Shown here piece by piece: positions 1-13,256 of a stretch of DNA of 64,000 nt (its first letter is position 1; every line of letters begins with the position of its first letter). Source of the DNA: Neelides folsomi (taxonomy: Eukaryota; Arthropoda; Collembola; Neelipleona; Neelidae). The position numbers and the translations under genes are program-made. The notes beneath the pieces were generated by a model. That model made no database searches. It worked only from the letters and a program-made list of their open reading frames with translations, and was not told the origin of the DNA. The DNA is taken from NCBI GenBank assembly GCA_034687125.1, contig JAQGBZ010000176.1, positions 1 through 64,000 of the forward strand, written 5' to 3'.

Positions 1-3000
1 TAGAATTCATTAGTTTGTTGTTTTAAAATATTGTTATATTTTCTATTGGCTGAAAATCCATATTATTTAGTTAACATTAATGCCACAAGATAAAACAGGA
101 ACTTTTACAAATTAATTGAAAATACAAATTAATTGAATTATAAGTCAGAAGCCAATAGACTCAATCTGGTAGGATATACATATATTATGTATGTAAATAT
201 ATCTTGCAGAAAGATGTATAGAGAGAGTTATGCAATAAGGATTTATTTATGAAGAAATTAATATATAATTTATAATGCCATGTAGAGTATATTGGGTTCA
301 TATGCCAAATATACGTGGATGGTTCTTCGTAGGCGTAAATTGCCATATTTTGAGTTTTCCATTAAAGAATTATAATTTAAGTTGTTTGAAGCTCCGTATA
401 AAAAGAATTATAATTTATTTATTTATCGTCTCTCAATTACGTTTCATTAAATTAAGTTATTTCCCAATTCCTCACGTTTTAGCTTTCGTAATGAAAGAAT
501 GGGTCTGGGAAATGACAAATAGTTTTATTCGACAAAAAAGTTCTTCTTTGGCACAAAGTTTCCCCTATACTTTTTAACCATTCTGCTAAATGGTATTCCC
601 ATATATACTCAAGACCGGGATCTTGGAAGTATTAGCATAGGAAGTTATATGGGCCTCTTTTTAAAGCATTTAAATGCAACTTAAGAATCCAATCCCGTTT
701 CCCAGACAGAAATGAAACGAACTTTTCAATGCTCCCCGAGGCGCGAGGAACAGAACATTATTTTTTTTAAAAATATGTTTTTATGAGCTCAATTGGGATT
801 CTCCAATGCAGGGTATCTACAAGTATGAACTGTGTGAAATTAATATTTTTAAATGATCATTCTTATCATAATATTAAGGAGAAAGTTGGACCAAGTGGTG
901 AGAAAAGGAGGCGTGTGGAGGCTTTTAGTTAATTAGTATTCTTTATCTCTCTCACTTCTCTTAGATTTAGGAGTCACATATAGGAGATCTGCATATCCAG
1001 GAGGAGCCGTGTTTACTCAGCCGGGACACCTATCTGAGCCATCGTTGGATTCCTCCAAAATCCACGGGGTTGGGGAAGCGTTGAAGGTAGTTAACGTGAG
1101 CATAAATAGTTAGGATTTCAATCTCCAATGGATCCGCAGATAAGTGTCTGACTCCCCTCACAAAGGCGGATCGATAATGCAAATAAAAGATTAAGGAGTG
1201 AATTTACAATTGGAGTAACAATAAATTCCGACTCCTCTTTGACCTCCTCTACCAAATGGGGTGAGGAGAGGGTAATGTGTGATCGAAATAGAGACTCTTC
1301 CCCAAATAATTTTCAAGAGGAATTTCCCATTCTCTCCGAATCGTCCAAACCACTTTCTCTCATCGGGAAAGGGCTTGAGTGTCGGGTCGTGAAATTCTCC
1401 TACGATCACAAATGTATAACTCCAGGGCCAATAACCTGGGTGTATTTATATGGAATGAAACCAAATGGGTAAATATCAGTTTAAAGGTCGTCCATATGTT
1501 AAATCTCCCAATTGAGAAATTTAGGGCTCTCATTCCAACTCCCCACGCACGTTGATTTCATTTCCCCAAGAGTAGTAAATCTTTTAGTATGATCACATCA
1601 TTCCCAACATTTAAGATGAACTTTTACGATCCTTTTCCTCATTTTTCTCACACACTCCCGGCGTGTAATTGAAAAATTGTGCGTGTGATGAAAATGATGA
1701 AACATCCCGTAAACGAGGGAAATGAATGAAGGTAATTGAGACCAATTTGTTATATTTTATTAATGGTTGGCATGGTTGGAGGAAGGAATTTGTCCTGCTT
1801 TTATGAATATTGATATGCGGAAATGAATTGGGATTCAAGAGGTTTCTTTTTCCTCTCCACTTGGAGCTTATTGTGCACTGAGGTCGTAATGAACTCATTT
1901 GTTTCCATCAGCCTCAGACGGCCCAGATTTACCGCCCATTACAACCGTGGTGAGGAAATGGAGAGAGATCTTTTGCATGTGGAGCTCCCAAAGTGATTGC
2001 TCGGCGGGAATGACGAGATTCCCCCTCTCTCTCCAAATGAGTCAATCATCTTTAAGTTTTAATCCATTATGTGTGTATGCGTGTAGTTAACTGAGGCTCC
2101 GTCGAGAGGACATTAATGATTGAACTTCAAACATCCTTCTAATTCCTCCATAATTCCACAAATTTCTTCCAAGACCAATTTCATTAATTGCGAGGTGGAG
2201 ACAGTTGGGAAGGGTGACAGGTTGTTCGGCGGTCTTTCTCTCGGAGGACACATGTCGGTAGCGTAATGAAATATACACATAAGCCGCAGGAGCAACTCCG
2301 CGCTCGGTGCGGTCGAAGAGAGGAACCGAGGGATAAGACACAGTTAATTGCGGCCGGCCAAGTAATTATAATTATTATTATAAATTCAAAATTTGGAGGG
2401 AGCCCAAAGGGAGAACAAGGGGAATTGGCGGAAGTCCAATGGAAATCCTCCCCGCCTTTCCCCAAATTTCTTTCTTTGTTAACTTGGGAGAAGCCTCGTG
2501 TTACTCGGTAGTTAAACTCTCCATTTTCTCTCCCAATGTTCAAAAACCGCAAAAGAAATGTTATTCTTTCCAACGAAGAACCCCAAAAATATTTTTACTC
2601 CGCCACACTTGAATAATAAATGCACACCTTGCATGTCGACTTTTCCCCAAATCTAAATTTTCCTCCATCTCTCCTCTTTATTTCGACTCCTATGATTATA
2701 GATCTACTACGGAGCGAGTTTTTATAGTTAGCAATTGAAAGTTTGATTCATTCTTATGCAACGCGCCTACAGATTCGATTTTATTCCACGACGGCAGTGC
2801 CCATGAGGAAGAAAAGAAATTTTTTTCCCATTCTCCTCCCATTGCGTTCTCCCTATCTTTCCGATCATCGCCGTCGGCCCAAGAGACACCGCCAGACAAA
2901 AAGGCTCAAATTTGACCACTCACCTTTTCACCACCCTTAAACACCCCAAAAAACCTCGATCCGCCAACATGCAAAGACCGGAATTTGGTCAAATAATATC

Positions 3001-6000
3001 TATTCACACTAACAAGTTCCCTAAATCTATTTCATTCGTTTTTAATCCCACAGGAACAATCGATGCATAATAAGAACCAATTGAATCATATGGATCGATT
3101 ACGACTTTGTGGGATATTTACATATGCGTGCATGCAAGTCGGTGTCCTCATTGAACCCATGGCGTAATTGAAAATTAAATGACGCCAACATTTTCCGTAC
3201 AGTGTATGGGGGAAACAAAGGGAGAATCTACCCTATTTAAATGATTGAGTGAAATCTCTCTCAGGGTGATAAAGAATCGTAATGGATTTGAGAAGATGAG
3301 ACGGCGTAATGATAATGGGCGTATGAGTGGAGTGGGAGACTGTAACGAAGCTGATTTTAAAAGAGAGAGAGAGATTCATTGGCCCAATAAGTACGGCTTG
3401 GCATGTTAGCCTCTGGAGAGAACGGCGGCTCAACCCGTCCCAAACTAGCCATGTCAGGAGTAATAGAGACCTACGGAGCGGAAGGGAGAAGACACGGACT
3501 TTCCATATGAATTTAATTCACGACGGAATGATTTTCAACTCATCGGAGGATCTAGTTACTTACCCACGTCCACGTCGCTCTCGACGACGACCAAGACGCG
3601 GACTGAGTGGCTTTCGAGGTGAGGGCCAAAAATTATTTATAGCTCTCGCTCTCTTCACGCTCACTGAACCCGCCAGGCCCATAGGGATATCATTCCATGT
3701 CCCTATCTGGATATAGGAGGAAACCTGCGGTCGCGGAGACGGCGACTTAAAAAATCATTCTCGATCTCTATTTGATCAGGGAGAGATAAAAAATGCTCAT
3801 CGGTGCAGAAAAGGTGGGAGACCCATTTGTGCATATCACCCTTTTGATTTCCATTAAGATGATTTTGATCCTCGCGTGAAATTCCCTCAATTTCTCCTCA
3901 TTGACTCTCAACCACTTTGCCCCTCATTTTCCCCCGACTCGCTCGGAAGTGACAGGGAGAGTTAGGGAAATTCACTCCGCATACCCCATTGACTCCATTT
4001 ACCACATTCGCCGCTCTTTTTATCAAATAACCTTTCAAAACTCAGGAGGTTCGCTCTGAGGAAATAACCCTAAATATGAGTGATTTGCCCTAATTACTCA
4101 ATTCGGCCGTTTTAAGTAAATTTAATGCCTATAGTGTAATACAATAAAAAAGGATGTGCTTTGTAGTCTCGGAAGCCCTTTCTACTAATTAATAGTGTAA
4201 TTAACATAACTCATGCGATAAAATAAAGATAAATTGTCTGACGACTCTCGGTAATTTGTGGATAAATACATACTTATACAAAACAACGTTTGGTTTATGG
4301 CCCACTACTTTCTTACATATGTTCTTCCCCATATCATATACAATATACATTTTACTACGATATATACTATATATACATATATAGTATAGGTTTTATTTTT
4401 CCAATAAATTCAACCGCCAAGTTGATACGAAAAATTGTGGAGACGATAAAGCTGTATAAATAATAAGTTATATCTTTGTTGCAATATTAGTTAAATAGTC
4501 AAATATGTTATGTATGGCTTTTTGATAAATTTGACTTTCTTCCATGCACACAGAGATTCCATTTTAACAAACTCAAAAATATTTCTTGCCAGGATAAAAA
4601 GAAGCATTTGAATTAACCAATTGATTCTGGATAAGATTAATAAATATCGATCTTGAATACATACGAGAATATTCTCATTATGGTAATATTGACCTAAACT
4701 TGAACATGCCAATATAAATGTTGTATATTTAACTGCCTATAATAATGTATCGTATGTACATCCACATACATACTTACTACATACATGAATGTATGTATCC
4801 TACATACATGTACACATAAATATTAATAAGCACAATGTACAAATTCTGTGCCACTATTCTTAAGCGATTTATGGCTTCTATGTAAATAAGTATTACAGTT
4901 ACTCTAGATTATATACATACATGGTACATATATTACATATATACATATGTAGTATGTAAGAGTATAGTGTTGTGAATTTCTTTTAAGAATTGGAATAAAT
5001 ACATGTACAATTATTTCTATCTTGTAAAAAGATTCCGATTATTGTGGGAAAATATTAGTAAATCGGAGAGTACATATTAATAAAATAATACTATTAATGT
5101 ATATTAGAAATAAAAACGTTTTTATTTGTTTATTCATTGAGTTGGAAAAGCATAAAAGTTGTTTGAGTGCTAGCGGACGCGACATCAAATTGCTTACCTA
5201 ACATTAAAAATTGATTGACAAATAAAAATTATGACTTGACAAGCTATTGTTAAAATTTTATTCTCGAAAACCAAACGGGGGAAATATTTGAGAAATATTA
5301 GAAATGTTTTATGGGTTCATAAACCATGACCAGTAAAAGAGAGGAAATAGTTGATCTCCAGAAAAAAAATAAATTAGGAATTTGGTTCAAACAACTCTAA
5401 TTTGATTTACGGTGGAAGACAAAGGGCTCGGAGGAGGAAAAAAGTGAGTTGAAATTTGGAAATGAAATCAGGGTGGGAGGAAGGGAGATCAAAAAGGAAA
5501 TTTATTTATGAGACCCGAAAACCTCTTTTCACTTTCTCCCTTTTGGACGTTTCCACCATTAAAAGTCATCTCCTGAGAAAGTTGATTTCGGGAGATGGAC
5601 AGACCCTTGCGGTTGTCTGTAACTTGGGCAATTTTGTAAGAAATTGGGAAACCGAGCTTGTTGCTTCCCACACAAAGAACCACCCCAATGATCGGACCTG
5701 AATATTCGTTTAACTGGGCACGTCTTTGAGGAAGTCTGTGGGGGATGGAAGCGGCCTTGACTGGAAGTTGACGTGACAGGAGAACCGCTCTTGGTCTTTT
5801 TGCTCCCCTCATTACTCTTGAGGGATGGGAATGAAAGGGAAATTGGGAACAAGTGAGTTTCTTGATTGCTCAGCCCTGTCAGGCAAAAGCAAATAACAAA
5901 TATCGCCCAGGAAAATATCGCTTGATTGAGAAAAACTTTCATCGTGTCAATTTATATCTCAATGATTGCACTCGATTGTTTTCCTCACAACTCAACTGTG

Positions 6001-9000
6001 AAAGTCAGCCTCAATTCTCCTCTCGCCCTCATCTCAATCCTCCCGCTTTTTTACAACTGTCAAGTCCAATAAAATCCCTCTGAGGATCATTCCAAATCTA
6101 AACTCAATCCAATATTAACCACTTTATGGTAAAATACATTTTCAATTTCAAGCCCAAAGATATTATTCATATTACTTATTGTGCTTTATTGATCACTCCC
6201 ACCTGAAAGTGAAAGTATATATTAATTTCACAAATTTAAAACTCAGATTTACAGTTTCCATTTAACAAAATGAATTCTGGTCTAAGTACATACAAATACA
6301 TATGTATATGTAATGTATCTGTGAAGTATGGTATAGTAAATATGTAGTACATACAGTATCATACATACAGGTATAGTATAGTAATTTTTCTTTATTATTT
6401 ATGATATGATATTCAATTTGTGAACGAGAATGGGAGATTCTTATTTATTCCATTAAGTTTTATCTTTGACAATGAGTAAAAGCATTTATAATTCCGATTT
6501 GAAGATGAAAGATGTTTTGGGGAACCAACGACCGTTTGTTTGGGAATGGTGGTTGAAGGGAAATTGAGTTGTAAAGTTGGGAGAGTTTGGGCCTTTTTTA
6601 TATTATCAGATCTATTGAATAAACAATTTAAGATTTATGGGGAAAATCTGTGTAGTAAGGTGAATGTCGGGAATGAAAGAATCTTTATAATGACGTCTCT
6701 AAGTGGTTGGGCATATATCTCAAGGAATAAAAAGTTATTTCTCGGGTTGGGGGAGAGTGACAATATCTATTCCGCCTTTGTGCCATATATTGTATCTTCT
6801 CCTTGTTATTCTCCCCGCGAGTTACAAGAGCTGGAGATGAAAAGGCCCATGGAGGTGAATATATTTAAAAAAAAGATAATATTGTTTTTGAATCCCTATT
6901 TAATTCCTCCACCGCTATAAGTTCCGACCTTTTCCTCACCTCTCAACCGTCTCGAGGGAAAGGTGAGTTAAAGCCACTGCTTGCTGTCAACAGTTCACTT
7001 TCAATTAACCATAAAGTTCATTTCGCGGTTTCATTTCGCGGCCCAGAGAAGTTCATTAAGAGATGAAGGCCCGAGATTGAAACTTGCAAATGAGGAGATT
7101 CAGTTCCAAATCCTCCTTTAAAACCCGGGTTTCCCTATCGCCCCTCCTCACCTTCCAAATGGAGGCAGGGAGGGGCGATAGGAACTTTTACGTCTATAGG
7201 GTCAGAGGTTGGCTCTCCATTTGAGAGTCTCCCCATGTAGAAAACATGGTTAGTCGCTCAGGATGGTCGGAAAATTACTTTCTCCCCAATTACAGATATA
7301 TTTATAAGGAAGAATGTGGAACGAAGGAAATGGGAGGGGTGAAATCTCGCTCGCATATCTCTTATTATCCCCCATTATATAACTCTAACTACGATGGTGC
7401 GAGGTCAGGTATATAATCCCTACATATATTAAAGGTATTAGAGGTTTGAAAGTTCTCACGCCTGAGAGAAAGCCCATACCTCAACCATCTTATTATTCTT
7501 CTTTACCCAAAGTCCCTAATTTCCTCATCCTCCTATAAATGCAAATGGAAATCAAGTTCTTCTCCATACATTTCTCAAATGCCGTTTTAGCCCTTATCAT
7601 CAAGCTCAACCATTTAATTTAATTTCGACCAGAGCTTGATTACCATATCGCATTTGAGATCATTCAGGCTCTATTGAACATATCAACAATCCTCGAGTCT
7701 TATGAATACTATGAGATTCCTACAGTTTAATACATATTCATATGACTTCTTGTAATTTCATTTGAATATTGATTCCTGTGTAAATACATATTAAACCACT
7801 TTCTCTCAAATTTGATCTAATTTGTTAATTAAGGTGAAGAATTTAGTCAATCAGGGTTGAATGGTTTATTAGATGAGATTTGAAAGGCCATTGTCCTTCC
7901 CCATTTTAAATTAAAGTTTTTCTAGCAAGAGCTTTATGATAATTTTCCAGAAGGAGAGCTTTCCGACCTTTTATGTTAATTTCTCGTGGTGGAAGAATCT
8001 CTTGTAAATAGACCTGGGTTGGAGTCTTCAATGAGCTCGAAATTGAATTTGAAGGGGCCTGGTTAGCATGAAGGGGGCATTGAGCCCCTTAACTCTCCGT
8101 ATATAAAGGACCCGAGTTTGGCGGAAACTAATTTGGATAATTCCCTCACCTCGCCCCCAGCTCCTCTCCCGAGCACCCTGATTTGGGATTGAATGAAGCC
8201 GAGCCATCGGCCCACAAGAGCGATAAAGGGGAATTTGGGCTTAAAGGAGGCGTAATAAATCGTGATGGGAAGTGTGGTCCTTACCTCATCTCCGCTTGGA
8301 GGATTTGGAAGGGCGAGGAAGCGGGCAAGAAGATAAGCCACGTCCTTTCCAACCCGGCCTACCCGCCCAACTGGATTTTCTGGGCTCTTTTCCCGTAAAA
8401 ACCCCGTTTGGGTCTTGAATGGGCTCCTGCGCGAAGGGACAGATCCCACTCTGGCTATTAATTCAATGTCCTCTTCAAATATATAATTCCTCCTCCTCTA
8501 ATTGCTACTGGAGAAGCGGATGGACACTTCTTCTCATTGTTGGACATCCATCTCCTTTCCTCTCCAAGTGAATCCCTCACGTCTTGAGGAGACTCTCTGG
8601 AGGGCTTTTAAATCCCCGGCCTTCCTTTCTAACTCAAGAGGAAAATGATGAGAAACCGGATGAGCTTGAGGAAAACTTATATGGACTTTCAATGGCCTCA
8701 GGTACGAAGCTCATTCTCAAAACATCACACTCACCTTTAATCATGCAAATTGACTCTCATCGGAATCTCAACACTCAAAAGAAATTATAACCCAACCCCA
8801 ACATTTCAAAAAAGATTTTGAACACTCGTCATTTTGATAATTTTTTCAAATCAAATGACAATTTTACACGGAACATACATAAAAATACAATCATTTGAAT
8901 ATTGGGTTCTTCAATTTATTTTTTGATTAATAAACTCTTAATTTTAAAAGAAACGGCAATTAAAATTTTACTTTGGTTTTATATTAATTCCACAAAAAAT

Positions 9001-11546
9001 TGTTGAACAAGACTTCATTTAAAAACGGTAAATGAAATTAAAGTCAAATTATGTAATTACGACAATCGGAATTTTCTATATTTTTCAATTTAATAACATG
9101 GTGGATCAATATATTCGCAAAAAGGGAATTGAGAGTGATCCATACAACCACAGAATACTGTCCAATAAAATATAAACAGTCAAAAAGTTTTAATTATGTC
9201 TTATTATCGGTAACAATGTTTATTAGAGTAACAATAACCTTAATGGGTGTCAAAACTCCACAATAGTTAAAATTATAAAACCATAAATATTGGCAATAAC
9301 TGAGGAAATACGTTGTTAAAAGTTTCACAACTAGTTTTCAATTTGTTAAAATAATAATTTGTAATGGTCGGAGAACCTCAGCCCTCACCGGCCGCTTCGA
9401 AGCTCTGGATAAAACTCAGGTTCCTATTAGGGCAACATAAGCCTTCATACAACTCTCTTAATTATAGTTCTACTTGTGTGGTGTATGGGCCGAGAGTATT
9501 TCATCAGGTCTCCATATGGAGAATGAAAGGTGAAGAAAATTTCATAGCGGAGCCGCAAGTGTCTACCCATAAATATATCAATCAGCCAGACAATGAGACT
9601 CAATCGAGATTATATCGACCAGAGGTAATGGAAGAGATTATGGACACGAGGCCAAAAGGAGGAGATCATCACTTCATCACCTTAGCATTACATCTGTACT
9701 GTAAAGGTCTAAACCTCCCAAGGAAGGCTCTTAGGGATTTGGAACCAAAGTGGTGGGAGAACCAACCGGTTCAATATTTATAAAAGTAGACCAAGAGGAA
9801 AAACATTTCCTTAACACTTTGATTCCAACATGCAAAAGATTTGCGGTCCTTAAATGTCTTCATCCTCAATTCAAACAAATCTGTACTTTATTGGCTATTA
9901 TCTTAAACATCTTATACATATATGTAAGTATGTATTTAGTTACTAATTATATAATATGTAGTATTTATGTATACTTACAATTACCACTATTTAAATTGTA
10001 TTTTTATGTATGTAATCATTGGGCTATTGGAGGTGTTTGGAGAAATTAATTCAACTCACGCATTGGTTAATTAATAAATCATTTTTACGCATATTTTTAC
10101 TCCATTTGATTCTTTGCACATAAAGATTTAAATTTTTCTTACCTTAGGAATTTGGTAAAAAATTAAGTTAGTCCAATGTGCAAATTATATCCCGATTATG
10201 CATCTGAGTATTTTAAGCTTTAAGTATCTTTAGATAACCATTGAGCTATTATGAATATTTGTTCTAAAAGTTTTCAATTTCATGTTTGAAACTTGAAAGT
10301 AGATTAAACATAAAGTAATCAACTTACTTTCAAAGTTGGGATCAGTGGAAGAAGAAAAAAAGTGTCATGGAAAAGTTTAAAGAACAAGTTAATAAAACAA
10401 TTACTAATTTAAAATCAATTGTGAAGGATTGTTTGGGATGTCAGGCCATTCCTGGGATGTTGTGAAACTGAAGACTGTAGGAATGACACAATTCTTTTTT
10501 ATCAAATTTATCACTCGGAATTTGAAATACAAAAGGACATTACGTATTCTGAGTTCATACATCATGAGTTTCATGAGACTTTTCTCTCCTTCTTCACAAG
10601 TCCAATTTAAAGTGAAGAATATAATAGACTTGAATCAAAATGAAAATTCAAATTAGAAGAATAGAATGAAAAATTCCATGTTGGATGCCACTTTTTATCC
10701 ATGTAATAGAATCTTGAATCTCCATTAACAATCCCGTTAAAACATTGGTACTAAATATTAATTTAACTTAATTTATTCTTACATTCATTTAAGCGCATAC
10801 ATATGGAACAATTATTTCTTATTCGTTACATTCAGGAAATAATTAAATTTTTCCTATCGTTCCAGATACATCACAGTATTAACTTATTTTAACAGTATTT
10901 TTTAAATTCTTTTAAATTTATTTAATCGGAATTTCTCAATGAATATTATTAAGAATAAATTAAATTGGGTTAAAAAAAGTATGTCAACTAACATGTGACT
11001 GTGGTAAAAATGAGTTACGTGCGAAGATTTCTTGATATAATAGGGAATTTTATTCGTGTTGGGAAGTTTTGGGAAAGTAAAGTGGGTTTTGAATAGGACT
11101 TTTCAATAATAAAGTTTGAATATTAATTTTTGGTGGTGATCCTTGGGAAGTCGAGAGAAGAAGAGATTTATTATGTAACATTTGCCAACACGTCGAGTCA
11201 ACAACAGGTATTGAAAAGAAGTTGGTTCAAATAAGGTGGAGGAAACTTGAAGCGTATTCTTCTCATTTAAAAAAGTTGAACTTGGCGTGGTCGGATGAGC
11301 CGAATATTTTCACCAGAGGAAACAAACAGGATTTAAATATTAGAGGAAATAATCCCAACTCAAATTTGGAGACCTCCTGGTGATGATTCCTGAGAAATGT
11401 CCGGGATTCAATCTCGGAAGTTTGGGAGTAGCGTGGAAGAGCGACAGGAAGTCACACCATGGCTCCGCAATTCAATTCAACACTAAAACCACAAATACAC
11501 TTCCATCCCGACACTACCAGTTTTCCCTCTCTGGCTCATGTAAATC
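1..11546. other. Intergenic; alternating GC-richer and AT-rich blocks
   Basis: I see no convincing coding exon here. GC-richer blocks (roughly 700-4,000, 5,400-6,100, 6,500-8,800 and 9,360-9,800) alternate with AT-rich blocks containing TACATACATA and TACATATGTA words (for example 4,260-4,980, 6,290-6,390 and 9,920-10,010). The GC-richer blocks hold open frames of 120-140 codons on both strands. These overlap one another, lack recognisable motifs and are not flanked by paired splice sites of matching phase, so I treat them as chance. The blocks could be regulatory DNA or untranslated exons of a gene outside the window. A strong hairpin at about 7,132-7,184 is listed separately. Confidence 0.6.
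7132..7184 (+). other. GC-rich stem-loop
   Basis: The 14 bases at 7,134-7,147 (starting CCTATCGC) are the exact reverse complement of 7,169-7,182. Inside, 7,151-7,155 pairs with 7,161-7,165, with one G-T wobble, leaving a five-base loop. This gives a hairpin of about 50 nt that is far more GC-rich than its surroundings. It could be a structured RNA such as a miRNA precursor, a regulatory palindrome or the relic of a repeat. Nothing in the sequence shows that it is transcribed, and the strand is arbitrary. Confidence 0.45.
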
Positions 11547-11730
11547 ATGATGGCACTTATTTCCAACTTACGAGAGTGCATTCAATTACATCTATTGTTG
11601 TACTGTTCTCTCATCCTCACTTTATTACCGGCCCATTCAAAGACCCACGCAAAGGATACTTTTACCCGACTCGATCGATACTCGACTGATCAAACACATC
11701 GCCCCAAACAAAATCTAAATTCCTTTACAG
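11547..11730 (+). CDS. Possible first exon of a secreted protein (partial)
   Basis: An ATG at 11,547 opens 61 codons that run into a consensus donor (ACAG|GTAAAT, donor at 11,731). The N-terminus has a hydrophobic stretch at about residues 13-27 (LHLLLYCSLILTLLP), followed by AHSKTHA, which would suit a signal peptide and cleavage site. The rest is short, polar and basic. The exon ends in phase 1. The only phase-compatible open segment I noticed downstream is 15,241-15,456, which begins after a CTTCGCAG acceptor and ends in TGA; that link is speculative. No family is recognised. It may be a chance frame, because overlapping frames of similar length exist in the same block. Confidence 0.3.
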
Positions 11731-12443
11731 GTAAATCCAATTATTTTTCTTCACTCAAATTCTATTATATTTACAATTGTGTATTCTAAATTAACATGGT
11801 TATATTTGTTATATTCTACTACATGTATACATATTTAGCTATTTTAATTTGAATGATTCGGTAAATAAATATTATGTATTTATTTTATGAAACTTAATTC
11901 TTAATTAGTATACAAGTACTGCATATAAGTTAAATATTATTTATTTGCACATCAACACATTGAATATTTTATCTTGGTGTTTATCTTTGCAAGAGAAACA
12001 ACAAAGTGTGGATTTAAGGCAAGTTTGGGCAAAATATCTTTCTTCCTCTCACCATGAGAAAGTTAAAATGGGAAGAAATGTGTTAAGATGAGAAGAAGTC
12101 GAATTTCCTTTCCTTTTACGTTCCCTTCAACTCGACTTATTCAATTAATCTAATTTCTATTCAATAACATACTTCTACATTCTATGTATAATAAGAGAAA
12201 GTCGCAATAAGGCTAAATACACAACCTCGTTAGAACTTAACTAAAAGTAACCATTCACCTAAAAGTATGTTTAAATATGGTACATACATATTACATAGTA
12301 CATATACCTACATAGATTCGGATCTTCCACATGTTCTAGATATACTACAGGTTAAGTTAGATTAGGTTATCAATTATTTATTATTGAATAAAAATATGTA
12401 TTACCAAGATTCGAATTTTATATGTAGAGTACATTATCATCTA

Positions 12444-13256
12444 CTGAGGATGATGCAGATAGATTTAGCATATCAGAAAATTTGCTTTATTCAAATTCGA
12501 CGTAAATGAATGTTTTGAGTAAACTTTGTTGCATCTTCTTTTCCAAGAGTTAAAGACTTCTTTTATCTTTTGAGAATCCACATTGGCCCACTCCTCCTTT
12601 AACGCTTTCCAAACTCCTTCAATTGTCGCTTTTCTCTTCCAAAGACGCTGATTTAGGAATCCGAATCCATAGAAGTCCATAGGCGAGATAAGTTTGTGAA
12701 CCTTTTACTTCTTTTCCTTCTTATATCCTATTCTTTTAATTTCTCTACATAAAGTAGATTGGTCAATTTTGAGAGATCTCGAAAATTCCCTTTGAGACGG
12801 TGGTTTTTTTTGCATGCAAAAACGATGGATCTTTATGAGAATTTACAGAGAAATCTTTAAACTGGAGCGTTGGATGGGCGGCGGTGGCAATCCCTCGATT
12901 CTTGCCTGACGCTTTTGACCTTATTTTAAATTAAAAATATATAAGCTAACAATAATAAGCTTTTTATATTTCATCAAATTTACCTTTATTATTAAGAATA
13001 TTCGCCACAGAACCGCGAGAAATGTTGATATTGTTTTCTCGTAAAAGATTGATAATTTGACACTGATTAAAACACGATTTTGAATAGGCAATGACCATTC
13101 CCTCAGTTTTATAGTTAATACGAACCATTTTAAAAATAAATGTCTATCAGACCTCAATAATAAAGGCAAGAATAACATCTAGCCTAAACATATCCCGCTT
13201 AAACTAATAATATGCAAGACCATCCAAGGTGCTAAATCTATCCGCATCATCCTCAG
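12444..13256 (-). mobile_element. Decayed Tc1/mariner-like DNA transposon
   Basis: Two 27-bp terminal inverted repeats that differ at one base lie at 12,444-12,470 (starting CTGAGGATGATGC) and 13,230-13,256. The left end is preceded by TA. The right end is followed by CA, which is compatible with a mutated TA target duplication. Between them, on the minus strand, lies a broken Tc1/mariner-type transposase. At 813 bp the copy is shorter than a typical full-length element, because the transposase centre is missing. Structure and coding content agree, so the family-level call is fairly secure; the subfamily is not determined. Confidence 0.85.
12465..13129 (-). pseudogene. Tc1/mariner transposase remnant, catalytic core lost
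   Basis: Reading the minus strand from the ATG at 13,129, the first piece begins MVRINYKTEGM and contains a helix-turn-helix-like segment (QIINLLRENNINISRGSV), then stops. A second piece in another frame resembles the paired-like DNA-binding region and linker of Tc1/mariner transposases (SLKIDQSTLCREIKRIG, then KVHKL), with two in-frame stops. It jumps directly to the usual C-terminal segment (PMDFYGFGFLNQRLWKRK ... LKEEWANVDSQKI ... WKRRC). The catalytic DDE region expected between these parts is absent. The remnant spans about 220 codons against about 340 in intact relatives, so this copy cannot encode an active enzyme. Confidence 0.82.

Noticed and set aside
2184-2573. A 129-codon minus-strand frame containing a run of isoleucines
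   Set aside because: The isoleucine run is a translated AT-rich tract, and the rest shows no motif.
5559-5942. A 127-codon minus-strand frame
   Set aside because: It overlaps other frames of similar length on both strands in a block with few stops. No motif, signal peptide or splice evidence separates it from them.
8063-8449. A 128-codon minus-strand frame
   Set aside because: Same reason: overlapping frames on both strands, no family resemblance and no exon borders.
9364-9783. A 139-codon plus-strand frame starting MVGEPQPSP
   Set aside because: It lies in a GC-richer block, has no recognisable motif or splice partner, and the adjacent frame restarts with a similar GTGGTGGGAGAACC word. 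It is treated as a chance frame, though it is the longest uninterrupted one in the first 10 kb.
12921-13178. An 85-codon minus-strand frame (MLFLPLLLRSDRH...)
   Set aside because: It is the wrong register; the neighbouring frame starting at 13,129 reads as the transposase DNA-binding region.
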